A DNA stretch of 62,126 nt from an uncultured Parvularculaceae bacterium. GTDB lineage: Bacteria; Pseudomonadota; Alphaproteobacteria; Caulobacterales; Parvularculaceae. Location: positions 1 through 62,126 of the forward strand of contig CAJXLJ010000015.1 of NCBI GenBank assembly GCA_913055785.1, written 5' to 3'. Below, piece by piece: positions 9,286 to 17,992 of the stretch. Below the pieces are notes generated by a model. The model made no database searches. It had not been told where the DNA came from and saw nothing but the letters and a program-made list of their open reading frames with translations. A program made the translations under genes and the position numbers. The first letter of the stretch is position 1. Each line of letters begins with the position of its first letter.

Positions 9286-9566
9286 TGGCGAAAGAAGAAC
9301 TGCTTGAGTTCGATGGCGACGTCACAGAAGCGCTGCCGGACGGGAATTATCGCATAACGCTGGATAATGGGCATGAAATCCTGGCGTATGCCGGCGGCAA
9401 GATGCGTAAGCATCGCATTAAAACCCTCGCCGGCGATCGCGTTACAGTTGAGATGTCCGCCTATGATTTGACAAAGGGGCGCATCACCTTTCGGCACAAG
9501 CCCGAAGGGGCCGGACCGTCTACATCCAGGAAACGAAACGTATATCGGCCGCACGGCCGCCGCTGA
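9285..9566 (+). CDS. infA: translation initiation factor IF-1 (extended, accessory copy)
   Basis: The 93-residue protein is an S1/OB-fold IF-1. The start [20 protein letters not shown], the [17 protein letters not shown] segment and the [17 protein letters not shown] strand are all diagnostic. IF-1 normally has about 72 residues; here a basic tail of about 20 residues (ending RPHGRR) is added. This longer form next to csp occurs alongside a standard infA in many alphaproteobacteria, so it may be a cold or stress variant, also an RNA chaperone. It starts inside the stop codon of the preceding small gene. Confidence 0.92.
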   Translation: MAKEELLEFDGDVTEALPDGNYRITLDNGHEILAYAGGKMRKHRIKTLAGDRVTVEMSAYDLTKGRITFRHKPEGAGPSTSRKRNVYRPHGRR

Positions 9567-9729
9567 TCGTCAACTCTGTTTCGACGCCCGCGGCCTACGG
9601 CGCGATGGGCGGCGCCCCGGTGCGGGTGAAACCGGGAACTGGGCGGTTGTGAAGCCAAGAGAGAGAAAAGCGGCATAGTTGCTGGGTTACAGACTTCTAA
9701 GGCTGCTATCGCCGTAAATATTCGTAAAC

Positions 9730-9758
9730 TTGATGACTTTGTTACGGGTCAGAATAAT
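9730..9758 (+). promoter_or_regulatory. candidate sigma-70 promoter for the 9789 gene
   Basis: TTGATG (9730-9735) and AATAAT (9753-9758) are spaced by 17 bases and lie 30 bases before the lipoprotein start. The surrounding DNA is AT-richer than the rest of the window. The stretch 9567-9729 shows no gene. Confidence 0.45.
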
Positions 9759-9788
9759 AATCCCAGCGTATTTCTTTGGAGTACTGAT

Positions 9789-10421
9789 ATGAGAAATCTG
9801 TTTTTGGCGATGGCGGTTCTTATCTCCGCATGCGGAAGTGCTAGCGAAGAAGACACTGCAGTGGTTGAGATGTTCAAAGCGTACCAATCCGCGCTACTCC
9901 AGGATGATGGTAGCGCTGCTGTTGACTTTCTATCTGACCGAACGGTCGGATATTACACGGACATGATCGCCAAGGCACGCTCAATGCCGGAAGACGCACT
10001 GCGAAAAGAGTCATTCCTCGATAGATTCACCGTGCTCAGGCTTCGCGATACGTTCAAACCCGAACATCTGGCAACGATGACCGGCAAAGAGTTGCTGGTT
10101 TATGCAATAGAGCAATCTTGGATCGACAAAGAAGGAACAGCACTATACCAGGTGCAGAAGGTCATATTGAAAGATGACTTTGCGGCCATCCGAATGAAAA
10201 GAGGCGATGTCGAAATCCCGTTCCCATTTGAAGCTTACAAAGAAGACCAACGGTGGAAACTCGACTTAACTTCGGTGTTTGTGCCAGCCAACTTGGGATT
10301 CGTTCAGCAGGCCGAAGCATCTGGCTTGACGGAAGATGAGTTCATTAATCAAATTCTTGTCGCATTAGGAAGCTCCGATGGGCTAACCGATGACCTTTGG
10401 GTGCCAGCTGAGGCGCGCTGA
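9789..10421 (+). CDS. predicted lipoprotein, function unknown
   Basis: The 210-residue product starts with a short hydrophobic signal ending LISAC, with the lipid-carrying Cys at residue 15. The mature part has a charged helical start, FKAYQSALLQDDGSAAVDFL, which resembles proteins with a cystatin/NTF2-like fold used to bind small molecules, and an acidic hydrophobic C-terminus. No family is recognised with certainty. Codon use is visibly less GC-biased than in neighbouring genes (many ending in A or T), and the gene sits next to tRNA debris, so acquisition by transfer is possible. A TTGATG/AATAAT promoter and a tggag ribosome site precede it. Confidence 0.75.
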   Translation: MRNLFLAMAVLISACGSASEEDTAVVEMFKAYQSALLQDDGSAAVDFLSDRTVGYYTDMIAKARSMPEDALRKESFLDRFTVLRLRDTFKPEHLATMTGKELLVYAIEQSWIDKEGTALYQVQKVILKDDFAAIRMKRGDVEIPFPFEAYKEDQRWKLDLTSVFVPANLGFVQQAEASGLTEDEFINQILVALGSSDGLTDDLWVPAEAR

Positions 10422-10599
10422 GATAGCAAATTGAACTGTGTACCGAACTCGGTCACGTCTGCATGGACGCCGAAAGCAGCCATTAGCTTTTAATCGTCGA
10501 TCGTCAAGTAAGGGCCATAAGCGGCCATCCAACCCTGAGCGGTTCTTAGCTGACTCTATGGTGATCCAAAAAGCTTTGAAAATACAGACGCTTGAAAAA

Positions 10600-10682
10600 T
10601 GGCGCCACCGAGAGAATTCGAACCCCCGCCGCGCATTGCGCGGCTATTCTTTCGTTTTGCAGGTTCGAATCCGGCCAGTCCA
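10600..10682. pseudogene. tRNA-like fragments (two 3' halves, opposite strands)
   Basis: On the minus strand, 10600-10627 reads as the 3' half of a tRNA: CCA, discriminator, a 7-base acceptor strand, and a T-arm with the canonical TTCGAAT loop. No partner acceptor strand is found beside it. A 17-base hairpin (10628-10644) follows. On the plus strand, 10659-10682 contains another T-arm (ttcgaat loop, one stem mismatch) and acceptor-like cagtcca, again without a 5' half. Neither is a functional tRNA. Such scraps are typical of integration or recombination at tRNA genes; an intact tRNA-Arg lies 20 bases away. Confidence 0.5.
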
Positions 10683-10701
10683 AGAGTGATTATTTATGAA
10701 A

Positions 10702-10778
10702 TGGCGACCCCGGCAGGATTCGAACCTGCGGCCCTCAGATTAGGAATCTGATGCTCTATCCTGCTGAGCTACGGGGTC
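10702..10778 (-). tRNA. tRNA-Arg (anticodon CCT)
   Basis: The minus strand folds into a complete cloverleaf of 77 nt including an encoded CCA. The acceptor arms are gaccccg and cggggtc, the D-arm includes gctcag, the anticodon loop is ttCCTaa, and the T-loop is ttcgaat. The CCT anticodon reads AGG, a rare codon in GC-rich genomes. Confidence 0.95.
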
Positions 10779-10946
10779 GTTGGAGCGGGCGAGGCTAGCC
10801 CTTTTTGCGCTGCAACTGAACCGTTCCGGCCTTTACCATCTAAATTTCTCAGAATCGACGCGGAATCGTTTTCCTTCGGCTGAATACCCGCCATAATCCG
10901 GGGCTAGGGACGTAACGGGCGGGATATCTCGAAGGGAGACGGGACT

Positions 10947-13900
10947 ATGGCGCGTAAAGGCACAGCACTCATTGCGGCAGGCATTCTGGCGGCGTTCGCC
11001 GCGGGGCTCCTGCTCGGGCGGTTCATCGCGCCGGACGGGTCTTCCTCAGGCGCCCCCAACAGCCAGCAGATCGCCGCCGACCGCAGCGGCGCCGGTCAGG
11101 CCCGCCGCCTGCCGTTTCAGCAGCCCCGCAGCGAACGGGCCGAGCGCCCGGAAGAAGAAACCGTCAAGGGCTTCGCCTATCGCCGGCTGCTGCTCGATAC
11201 GGGCGCCGACGCTCCCAAGGCCTGTTTCCAGTTCACCAAAGAACTCGATGACAGCGGCAAGACCAACTACGCGGATTATGTGCGCCTCAATCCCGACACG
11301 GGCGCGGCGGTGGAAGTGAACGGAACGTCGCTCTGCCTCACCGGTCTTGAATTCGACAAGGACTATCGCGCGCGGCTCCGGGCCGGGCTGCCGAGCGCCA
11401 AGGGCGAGAAACTCGAACGCAGCGAAGATGTCGTCGTGGCGTTCGGCGACAAGCCCGCCTATGTGGGCTTCGCCGGCGAAGGCGTGATCCTGCCGCGTCT
11501 TGAGGCGGACGGGATCGGCCTTGAAACCGTCAATGTCGAGAAGATCAAACTCACTGTCTACCGCGTCTCCGACCGTTCGCTGGCGCGCAAGGAAATGGTC
11601 GCCGGCGAGGCGACCGGCGAGGACCGCTATTCCTATGTCTGGGAAGGCGAGAACGGCGAGGATGTCGGCGTCAAGGTCTATGAAGGCGAGATCGAGACCC
11701 CCGGCGACCGCAATGAAACCGCGACGACGGTGTTCGCGCTTGGCGCGGCGCTCAAGGACTTAAAGCCCGGCGCCTATTTCATCCGCGCGCGCGACGTCTC
11801 GCCGGGCGCCGACGACTATCGCTCGGCCTCCGCCTGGCGCTGGATCATGTTCACCGATATGGCGCTCACAACCTATTCCGGCGCCGACGGCATCGACGTT
11901 TTCATCCGTTCGATTTCAACGGCGCGGCCGGTGGTTGGCGCGCAGCTTTCGTTGATCGCCGCCAATAACGACATTCTGACGACGGCGATCACCAATGCGG
12001 ACGGCCGGGCGCGCTTCGACGCCGCCGCCGTCAACGGCGAGTATCCGCTGACCCCGCGCATGGTCATGGCGTACGGGCCCCAGGACGATTTCGCGGCGCT
12101 CGATCTCAATCGGTCGGCGCTCGATCTTTCCGACCGCGATGTGAGCGGCCGCGCCGCGCCGTCGAAACTTGACGGCTATGTCTATTTCGACCGCGGCATC
12201 TATCGTCCCGGCGAAACGGCGCACATTTCAGGGCTCATTCGCGACGACGCAGGCAAGGCGGTCATGGATCGTCCGCTGACTGCGACGATCCGACGGCCGA
12301 ACTACACGATCGCCGAAACGCGCCGCATTGAAAAGCTCGAGATCGGCGGGTTCACGTTCGATTACGATATTCCCGACAGCGCCGCGCGGGGCATGTGGCG
12401 CATCGACCTCAAGGCCGACGGCGACGACAAGGTCATCGGTTCGGAGAGTTTTTCGGTTGAGGACTTCGTGCCTCAGCGCATCGAAGTCAAAATCGATACG
12501 GATGACAAAACGCCGATCCGCGCCGGCGAAAAGCGCAGCATTACGGTTGAGAGCCGTTACCTCTACGGCGCTCCTGCGAGCGCGCTGCCGGTCGAGGCGG
12601 AAGCGCGGCTCCGCCTCGATCCCAATCCGTTCCCGGATTTTTCGGGTTATCGGTTCGGGCCGGTGGATGGGCGTTTCGACGAACGTTTCCTGAAACTCGC
12701 CAACACGACGACCGACGCCGAAGGCAAGGCGAGCGTTGAACTCGACGCCGGCGAGGCGCCGAAAGGATACGGCGCGCCAATGCGGGCTGATCTCGTCGTC
12801 GGCGTGGTCGAACCCGGCGGGCGCGTCGTGCGCGAAAGCGCGCGCATTCCGGTGCGGCCCGACGATTACTATGTCGGCCTCAAACTTCCTGACGGGAAAT
12901 ACAGTTTCGGCATGGACGAAAATGTCGAGGTAGAGGCCGTACTGATGAGCTGGAACGGCGATGTCGCCGACGGCGAACTCGAATGGAAACTGGTCGAGGA
13001 GGAATACTGGTTCGACTGGTATCGTGAAAACGGACGCTGGCGCTGGCGCCGGTCCTATCGCGACATTCTCGTCGCCGAAGGGCGCGGCAAGACCAGCCGC
13101 GAACAGCTCGGCAAACTGGTTTCACAAAAGCTCGATCACGGCACCTATCGCCTGAGCGCTACCCGCGCCGGCGGCAAGGCGACAAGCGATATCCGCTTTT
13201 ATGTGGGCTGGCGTTCCTATGCGGCGGGCGCCGATACGCCGGATCAGGCGGCGATCACCCTGCAGACGGACAAGACGGCGCCGGGCGCCAGAGCGCGGCT
13301 CTATCTCAACGCGCCTTATGAAGGCGAGGCGATCGTCGCCATCGCGACGGACCGCATCCATCATGTTCAGCGGATGAAGGTCGGCAAGGACGGACGCGAG
13401 ATCATCGTCGACACCGATCCTTCCTGGGGCGCCGGGTTTTATGTTCTCGCGACGGTGGTGACGCCGCGCGATCCGGGCGACCGCCCGGTGCCGCGCCGGG
13501 CGATGGCGGTGACCTATGTGCCGTTCGACATGTCCTCGCGCACCCTTAATGTGACGATCGACGAACCGGACGTCTTCCGTCCGCGTCAGAAACTCGATCT
13601 GCCGATGACGATAGCGGGCGCGGCGCAAGGCTCGAAAGTGATGGTCACCCTTGCCGCGGTAGACGAAGGCATTTTGCGCCTCACCAAATTCAAGTCGCCG
13701 GATCCGGTTGACTATTATTACGGCAAGAAACGTCTCGGCGTTGACGTGCGCGACGATTACGGCCGCATTCTCCACGCCAATCTCGGCGCGCCGGCCCGTT
13801 TCGGCGGCGACCAGCTCGGCGGCGAAGGGCTGACCGTGGTGCCGACGAAATCGGTCGCGCTCTTCACCGGGACGCTCACCGTCGGCGCCGACGGCAAGGT

Positions 13901-15893
13901 CACGGCGCCGATCGAGGTGCCGGACTTCAACGGCGAGTTACGCCTGATGGCGGTCGCCTGGTCGGCGGACAAACTCGGCGCGGCGTCTGAGCCGCTCACC
14001 GTGCGTGATCCGGTGCCGGCGGAACTGTCGCTCTCGCGTTTCCTTGCGCCCGGCGACAAGGCAAGCGCGACGCTGCTGATCGACAATGTCGACGGCGCCG
14101 CCGGCGACTATGTCGTCACCGTCACCGGCGACGGGCCGGTCGGCATCGAAGAAACGAAGACCTTCGCCCTCGCGCAGGGCGAAAAGCAGACGGCGATCTT
14201 CCCGCTCGAGACCGGCGAAGTCGGTATCGGCGCGGTCAATCTTAGCGTCGAAGGACCGGGCGGCTTCAAGGTTTCGCGTTCCTATCCGATCCAGTCGCGC
14301 ACGCCTTACTTCCCGGTGACGGAAGTCAGGACTGCGGCGCTGGCTTCGGGCGATACCTTCCAGCTGACGGGCGCCGTTCTCGAGCCGTTCGTTGAAGGCT
14401 CCGCGGAAACCACGGTGTCGTTCTCGCGCCTCAACGGCGTCGAGCCCGGACCGCTGCTCGATGCGCTTTACCGTTATCCTTATGGCTGCTCGGAACAGCT
14501 CACGAGCTCTGCGATGCCGCTTTTGTTCGTGGACGTTCTCGGCGGCGAGCTTGGCCGCGGACCGGAACGGCAGGTGAGGCCGCGCGTCCAGAAGGCGGTC
14601 AACAAGCTGCTCAACCGGCAGGACCCGAGCGGCGGCTTCGGCCTGTGGCGGGTCGGCGACCGTTACGCTTACGCATGGCTTGGGCCTTACGTCACCGACT
14701 TCCTTTACCGGGCCAAGAACGAAGGCTACGGCGTGCCGCAGGACGCGCTCGACCGCGCCTATAGCTCGCTCGCCGACATCGCGCGCGTCGATCGCTGGTA
14801 TCCGGCGAGCTATCAGACCCGCGTCTATGAAGGATCGACGGACAGGAACGAGTATCTCCGCTACCGGTCGGCTGCCTATGCGCTTTATGTGCTGGCTCGC
14901 GCCGGGCGCGCGGATCTTTCGGACCTCCGCTATTTCCACGACGCGCTGCTCGCTGAAACCCCGAGCCCGCTTGCAAAAGCGCAGATCGGCGCGGCGCTCG
15001 CCATGATGGGCGACCGCGCAAGGGCGAAGAGCGCATTCGACAAGGCGGAAGCCGCGCTTGGCTGGGACAATCAGGGCGACTGGTATCAGACGCCGCTGCG
15101 TGACGCCGCGGGCGTTCTGGCGCTTGCCGCCGAGGCGGGTCAGGAAGAGCGGATCGAAGGCCTGACGGAGAAGCTGGCCGGTTTCATGAAAGAGCCGAGA
15201 GCCATGCACACCCAGGAGAAGGCCTTCGTGTTGCTCGCTTCCCAGGCGCTCCTTCGCGCCGCGGGCCCGGTCGAACTGACCGTCAACGGCAAGGCGATGA
15301 AAGACCTGCCGCCGGCTCCGTCTTTCGCGCTGACACTGGCGGAAGTCATGGATGGCGCATCCTATCGCAATGACGGCGACGGCCAGATCTTCCGGTCCCT
15401 GACGATTTCGGGGTCGCCCAAACTGGCGCCGCCGGCGGTCGATCAGGGCTTTACCCTGACGAAACGCGTGGCGACGCGCGACGGCCGGCCCGCCGATCTG
15501 GCGACGGCGCGGCAGAACGACCGCTTTGTGGTGGTGATTTCCGGCGCTGCGCAGGATTCCAAGATCCACCCGGCGATCATCGCGGACCTGCTTCCTGCGG
15601 GCTTCGAGATTGAGACGATCCTCAATCCGGAAGATGCAGGCGGGCGAGGGCGCAACGGTCCCTATAAATGGGTCGGCGAGCTCAGCTATCCGCGCGTCGC
15701 GGAGGCGCGGGACGACCGTTTCGTCGCCGCCGTCGATGTGCATGGCAAACGCCGTTTCACGCTCGCCTATGTCGTGCGCGCGGTGACGCCGGGCGACTAT
15801 GTCGCGCCGGGGGCCGTCATTGAAGATATGTACAGGCCGGGCGTCTTCGCCCGCACCGGCGTCGGCAGGGTCAAGATCGCCGCGGCGGAATGA
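10947..15893 (+). CDS. bacterial alpha-2-macroglobulin (large, thioester type)
   Basis: The 1648-residue protein starts with a hydrophobic anchor (about residues 7-28) and continues as serial beta-sandwich domains typical of the YfhM-type bacterial macroglobulins. VTLAAVDEGILRLT marks the core domain, and PYGCSEQLTS near residue 1181 holds the CxEQ thioester motif, so it should covalently trap attacking proteases. An alpha/alpha toroid-like region follows (RQDPSGGFGLW). It works in the periplasm, anchored to the inner membrane, as a protease inhibitor protecting the envelope. Its stop overlaps the pbpC start (ATGA), the classic pairing with PBP1C, which repairs peptidoglycan after damage. Length and order match the family. 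Confidence 0.95.
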   Translation: MARKGTALIAAGILAAFAAGLLLGRFIAPDGSSSGAPNSQQIAADRSGAGQARRLPFQQPRSERAERPEEETVKGFAYRRLLLDTGADAPKACFQFTKELDDSGKTNYADYVRLNPDTGAAVEVNGTSLCLTGLEFDKDYRARLRAGLPSAKGEKLERSEDVVVAFGDKPAYVGFAGEGVILPRLEADGIGLETVNVEKIKLTVYRVSDRSLARKEMVAGEATGEDRYSYVWEGENGEDVGVKVYEGEIETPGDRNETATTVFALGAALKDLKPGAYFIRARDVSPGADDYRSASAWRWIMFTDMALTTYSGADGIDVFIRSISTARPVVGAQLSLIAANNDILTTAITNADGRARFDAAAVNGEYPLTPRMVMAYGPQDDFAALDLNRSALDLSDRDVSGRAAPSKLDGYVYFDRGIYRPGETAHISGLIRDDAGKAVMDRPLTATIRRPNYTIAETRRIEKLEIGGFTFDYDIPDSAARGMWRIDLKADGDDKVIGSESFSVEDFVPQRIEVKIDTDDKTPIRAGEKRSITVESRYLYGAPASALPVEAEARLRLDPNPFPDFSGYRFGPVDGRFDERFLKLANTTTDAEGKASVELDAGEAPKGYGAPMRADLVVGVVEPGGRVVRESARIPVRPDDYYVGLKLPDGKYSFGMDENVEVEAVLMSWNGDVADGELEWKLVEEEYWFDWYRENGRWRWRRSYRDILVAEGRGKTSREQLGKLVSQKLDHGTYRLSATRAGGKATSDIRFYVGWRSYAAGADTPDQAAITLQTDKTAPGARARLYLNAPYEGEAIVAIATDRIHHVQRMKVGKDGREIIVDTDPSWGAGFYVLATVVTPRDPGDRPVPRRAMAVTYVPFDMSSRTLNVTIDEPDVFRPRQKLDLPMTIAGAAQGSKVMVTLAAVDEGILRLTKFKSPDPVDYYYGKKRLGVDVRDDYGRILHANLGAPARFGGDQLGGEGLTVVPTKSVALFTGTLTVGADGKVTAPIEVPDFNGELRLMAVAWSADKLGAASEPLTVRDPVPAELSLSRFLAPGDKASATLLIDNVDGAAGDYVVTVTGDGPVGIEETKTFALAQGEKQTAIFPLETGEVGIGAVNLSVEGPGGFKVSRSYPIQSRTPYFPVTEVRTAALASGDTFQLTGAVLEPFVEGSAETTVSFSRLNGVEPGPLLDALYRYPYGCSEQLTSSAMPLLFVDVLGGELGRGPERQVRPRVQKAVNKLLNRQDPSGGFGLWRVGDRYAYAWLGPYVTDFLYRAKNEGYGVPQDALDRAYSSLADIARVDRWYPASYQTRVYEGSTDRNEYLRYRSAAYALYVLARAGRADLSDLRYFHDALLAETPSPLAKAQIGAALAMMGDRARAKSAFDKAEAALGWDNQGDWYQTPLRDAAGVLALAAEAGQEERIEGLTEKLAGFMKEPRAMHTQEKAFVLLASQALLRAAGPVELTVNGKAMKDLPPAPSFALTLAEVMDGASYRNDGDGQIFRSLTISGSPKLAPPAVDQGFTLTKRVATRDGRPADLATARQNDRFVVVISGAAQDSKIHPAIIADLLPAGFEIETILNPEDAGGRGRNGPYKWVGELSYPRVAEARDDRFVAAVDVHGKRRFTLAYVVRAVTPGDYVAPGAVIEDMYRPGVFARTGVGRVKIAAAE

Positions 15894-17992
15894 GGATATG
15901 GTCGAAGATATTTAAGGCCGCTCATTCCGGCGAAAACCGGAATCCAGAAACACGGCGTAACTGGATCCGGGTTTTCGCCGGGATGAGCGGGTTGTTGTTA
16001 TCCCTTATAGCCGCCGATCTTCTGTTCCCGCCGCCGCTTGAACGGGCACGGGATGTCTCGCCTCTTATCCTCGATCATGAGGGGCGCTGGCTCCACGCAT
16101 TCACGACTGACGAAGGGCGCTGGCGCTTCGCCGCCGATCTCGATGAAATCGATCCGGGTTTCGTCGATCGGCTGATCGCCGTTGAGGACAAGCGTTTCTA
16201 CGATCATTGGGGCGTTGATCCGGCGGCGGTGGCGCGCGCCGGGTTTACCTCCGCCCGGGCGGGGCGGATCGTTTCCGGCGCATCGACAATCACCATGCAG
16301 ACGGCGAGGCTGCTCGAGCCGCGCAAAAGAACGTTCGGCGCGAAGGTGATCGAAATGATCCGCGCCCTGCAAATCGAGCGGCGGCTTTCGAAAAAGGAAA
16401 TCCTCGAACTCTACCTCACGCTGGCGCCTTACGGCGGCAATCTCGAAGGCGTGCGGTCGGCGAGCCTTGTTTATTTCGGCAAGGAGCCCTCGCGGCTGAC
16501 CGATGCGGAACAGGCGATGCTGATCGCGCTGCCGCAGGCGCCTGAAGCGCGCCGGCCTGACTTGCGCGCCAGTGCTGCGCGGGAAGCGCGCGCAGGTATT
16601 CTGGACAAGCTCGCCATGCTCGACGCCTTGAGCGGCCAGCGGGCCGATGAAGGCAAGGAAGCGTCCTTGCGCGTTGCGCGCAAACCGTTCCCGCGGCTCG
16701 CCTATCACGCGTCATGGCGTCTGGCGCAGACGGAAAAAGCCGGCGATATCGCCTCGACCCTCGATGCCGGGCTACAGGCGCGCGCGGAAGAGCTGGTCGC
16801 CAGTTACGTCAAACAGTTCGACGACGGCGCGACAGCGTCGCTGTTGATTATCGAGAACGAGACCCGCGCCGTGCGCGCGGCGGTGGGTTCGTCGGGACTG
16901 AATGTGCAAGGCGGCTGGATTGATCTCACCGCGGCGGCGCGATCCCCCGGTTCGACCCTGAAGCCGTTCATCTACGCGCTCGCCTTTGAGGACGGCCTCG
17001 CCGGACCGTCGACGCTCATCGAAGACATGCCGCGTTCGTTCGGCGATTACTCGCCGGAAAATTTCGACCGTACTTTCCGCGGCGAGGTGCGGGTGCGCGA
17101 AGCGTTGCAACACTCGCTCAACCTTCCGGCAGTCTCGACCCTCGACAGGATCGGCGCCTCGCGTTTCTCCGCAGTGCTGAAGGCGGCGGGCGTCGTCCTC
17201 AGGACGCCGACCCGCGCGGAGAAGAAGCCGGGTCTTGCGCTGGCGCTTGGCGGCGCCGGCGTCACCGCGCAGGAGATCGCGACGCTCTACGCGGCGCTCG
17301 GCGACGGCGGCGCGGTGCGCCCGCTTGCCTGGACGGTGAAGGAAGAACGCGCGGAACATAAATCCTATCAGCTCTTCTCAGACGCCGCCGCGCGGCGAGT
17401 GAGCGCCATTCTCGCCGACGCGCCCGCGCTTGAGGGGCGGGCGCCGGCGGCGCTTTCGGATTCGGCGATCCGCGTCGCCTTCAAAACCGGCACGTCCTAC
17501 GGTTATCGCGACGCATGGAGCGCCGGCCATGGCGGCGGTTATACGGTGGTCGCCTGGGTCGGTCATGCGGACGGAAGTTCGCGTCCCGGCTGGACCGGCC
17601 GAAAAGCCGCCGCGCCGTTATTGTTCGAAGCCTTCGACATGATCGAGCGTCAGGGCGGCGCCTTGCCGGATCTTATCGATGAGTTTGAGGGTGAAACGCC
17701 GGGCGTTGCGCTTGCGCGTCTCAATACGCCGCGTGAAGCCGCGCCGCCGGAAATCATCTTCCCCCGGCAGGGCGTTGAAGTCTTCATGAGCGATGATCGC
17801 GGATTTGCGCTCGCCGCGCGCGGCGGCGCGCCCGGCTATCGCTGGTATGTAAACGGCGAACCGCTGACGCGGGAGGAAACGAGCGGTCGCGCCGTATGGC
17901 GTCCGGAGCGGGCGGGCTTTTACGATGTGACCGTGGTCGACGGGGAAGGGCGCATGGCGAAGTCGAAAGTGCGCGTGCTCGCCTCCGGATGA
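15890..17992 (+). CDS. pbpC: penicillin-binding protein 1C (glycosyltransferase/transpeptidase)
   Basis: The 700-residue protein has an N-terminal anchor (about 33-45), a GT51 glycosyltransferase domain (VEDKRFYDHWGVDP, then STITMQTARLLEP), a transpeptidase domain with SxxK at about residue 355 (GSTLKP), SLN in HSLNLPAV and KTGTS near 532, and a C-terminal PBP1C domain. It polymerises and cross-links peptidoglycan in the periplasm. It is coupled to the macroglobulin gene upstream by ATGA and to the nuclease-fold gene downstream by ATGA. Residues about 10-34 are encoded by a palindromic repeat rather than ordinary protein sequence. ATG at 15983 (residue 32) is an alternative start that would exclude it. 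Confidence 0.95.
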   Translation: MRIWSKIFKAAHSGENRNPETRRNWIRVFAGMSGLLLSLIAADLLFPPPLERARDVSPLILDHEGRWLHAFTTDEGRWRFAADLDEIDPGFVDRLIAVEDKRFYDHWGVDPAAVARAGFTSARAGRIVSGASTITMQTARLLEPRKRTFGAKVIEMIRALQIERRLSKKEILELYLTLAPYGGNLEGVRSASLVYFGKEPSRLTDAEQAMLIALPQAPEARRPDLRASAAREARAGILDKLAMLDALSGQRADEGKEASLRVARKPFPRLAYHASWRLAQTEKAGDIASTLDAGLQARAEELVASYVKQFDDGATASLLIIENETRAVRAAVGSSGLNVQGGWIDLTAAARSPGSTLKPFIYALAFEDGLAGPSTLIEDMPRSFGDYSPENFDRTFRGEVRVREALQHSLNLPAVSTLDRIGASRFSAVLKAAGVVLRTPTRAEKKPGLALALGGAGVTAQEIATLYAALGDGGAVRPLAWTVKEERAEHKSYQLFSDAAARRVSAILADAPALEGRAPAALSDSAIRVAFKTGTSYGYRDAWSAGHGGGYTVVAWVGHADGSSRPGWTGRKAAAPLLFEAFDMIERQGGALPDLIDEFEGETPGVALARLNTPREAAPPEIIFPRQGVEVFMSDDRGFALAARGGAPGYRWYVNGEPLTREETSGRAVWRPERAGFYDVTVVDGEGRMAKSKVRVLASG
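15918..15990 (+). repeat. palindromic repeat inside the pbpC reading frame
   Basis: Arms of about 30 bases (15918-15947 and 15961-15990) are near-perfect reverse complements around a 13-base loop. The arms contain the tcattccggcgaaa and ttttcgccgggatga cores of the dispersed elements seen in many proteobacteria, whose translation reads like HSGENRNP...VFAGM. A second member lies at 18735-18817. It sits in the region encoding the pbpC N-terminus, so it is either translated or marks a 5' leader. Confidence 0.85.

Noticed and set aside
10438-10689. 83-codon frame before tRNA-Arg
   Set aside because: It reads through the tRNA fragments and has no ribosome site or protein-like composition.
13938-15743. 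601-codon minus-strand frame inside the macroglobulin gene
   Set aside because: Shadow of a high-GC gene; Arg/His-rich translation with no motif, while the plus strand has the thioester site.
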